From Flavobacteriaceae bacterium (lineage in GTDB: Bacteria > Bacteroidota > Bacteroidia > Flavobacteriales > Flavobacteriaceae), in assembly GCA_020435885.1 (NCBI GenBank), contig JAGQYU010000037.1, positions 1-7,494 on the forward strand: a stretch of DNA of 7,494 nt, written 5' to 3'. Under the pieces are notes generated by a model. It was not told the origin of the DNA and made no database searches. It saw nothing but the letters and a program-made list of their open reading frames with translations. A program made the position numbers and the translations under genes. Of the stretch, positions 7,397-7,494 are shown piece by piece (the first letter of the stretch is position 1; each line of letters starts with the position of its first letter).

Positions 7397-7494
7397 ATGA
7401 AAAAAGCCATTATTTTAATTTTTGTAGTACTATTCTTAGATCAGTTCAGTAAAATTTGGATAAAGACTCATTTTGAGTTGGGAGATGAATTTAA
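7397..7494 (+). CDS. lspA: Lipoprotein signal peptidase II, N-terminal fragment (cut by window end)
   Basis: The first 32 codons of an open frame that runs off the window. The product begins MKKAIILIFVVLFLDQFSK and continues IWIKTHFELGDEF. This is the first transmembrane helix of signal peptidase II followed by its conserved DQxSK motif and the HFxLG segment. LspA is an inner-membrane aspartyl protease that removes the signal peptide of diacylglyceryl-modified prolipoproteins. Its two catalytic aspartates lie further downstream and cannot be checked here. In many bacteria lspA follows ileS directly; here a TraR/DksA gene and a terminator lie between them, and an exact TAnnTTTG element suggests an independent promoter. 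ATG 7397 fits the family's usual N-terminus. Confidence 0.9.
   Translation, partial: MKKAIILIFVVLFLDQFSKIWIKTHFELGDEF

Overview
The window looks like ordinary chromosomal sequence from a member of the Bacteroidota, most likely a flavobacterium. The DNA is AT-rich. No start codon has a convincing Shine-Dalgarno sequence. A TAnnTTTG-type -7 promoter element precedes the last gene. The protein types (PD40/OmpA fusions, a type 2 isoleucyl-tRNA synthetase, a zinc-less TraR/DksA protein) are typical of that phylum. All genes are on the + strand, and no mobile element, tRNA, rRNA or CRISPR array is visible.

Layout. Positions 1-60 are a short AT-rich leader with no recognisable promoter. Two tandem paralogues follow (61-1725 and 1829-3391). 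Each encodes an exported cell-envelope protein with a signal peptide, a PD40 beta-propeller, a carboxypeptidase-regulatory-like beta-sandwich and a C-terminal OmpA-type peptidoglycan-binding domain. Each is closed by its own intrinsic terminator (1749-1774 and 3410-3434). Next comes a housekeeping block. ileS (3501-6905) is followed after 5 bases by a small TraR/DksA-family gene (6911-7294) and a third terminator (7304-7328). A candidate promoter then precedes the first 32 codons of lspA (from 7397), which runs off the window.

How the genes relate. The two OmpA-like proteins probably sit in the periplasm, hold peptidoglycan through the OmpA domain and present a propeller to a partner. Their architecture resembles the type IX secretion protein PorE without its TPR part. 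ileS and the TraR/DksA gene look co-transcribed, linking isoleucine charging with an RNA-polymerase-binding-type regulator. lspA, often a direct neighbour of ileS in bacteria, appears to be a separate transcription unit here.

Most notable points. The class I signature of the isoleucyl-tRNA synthetase reads GIHH instead of HIGH, the swapped motif linked to very high mupirocin resistance in IleRS2 enzymes. The TraR/DksA protein has lost three of its four zinc-finger cysteines. I see no wholly new system in this window.
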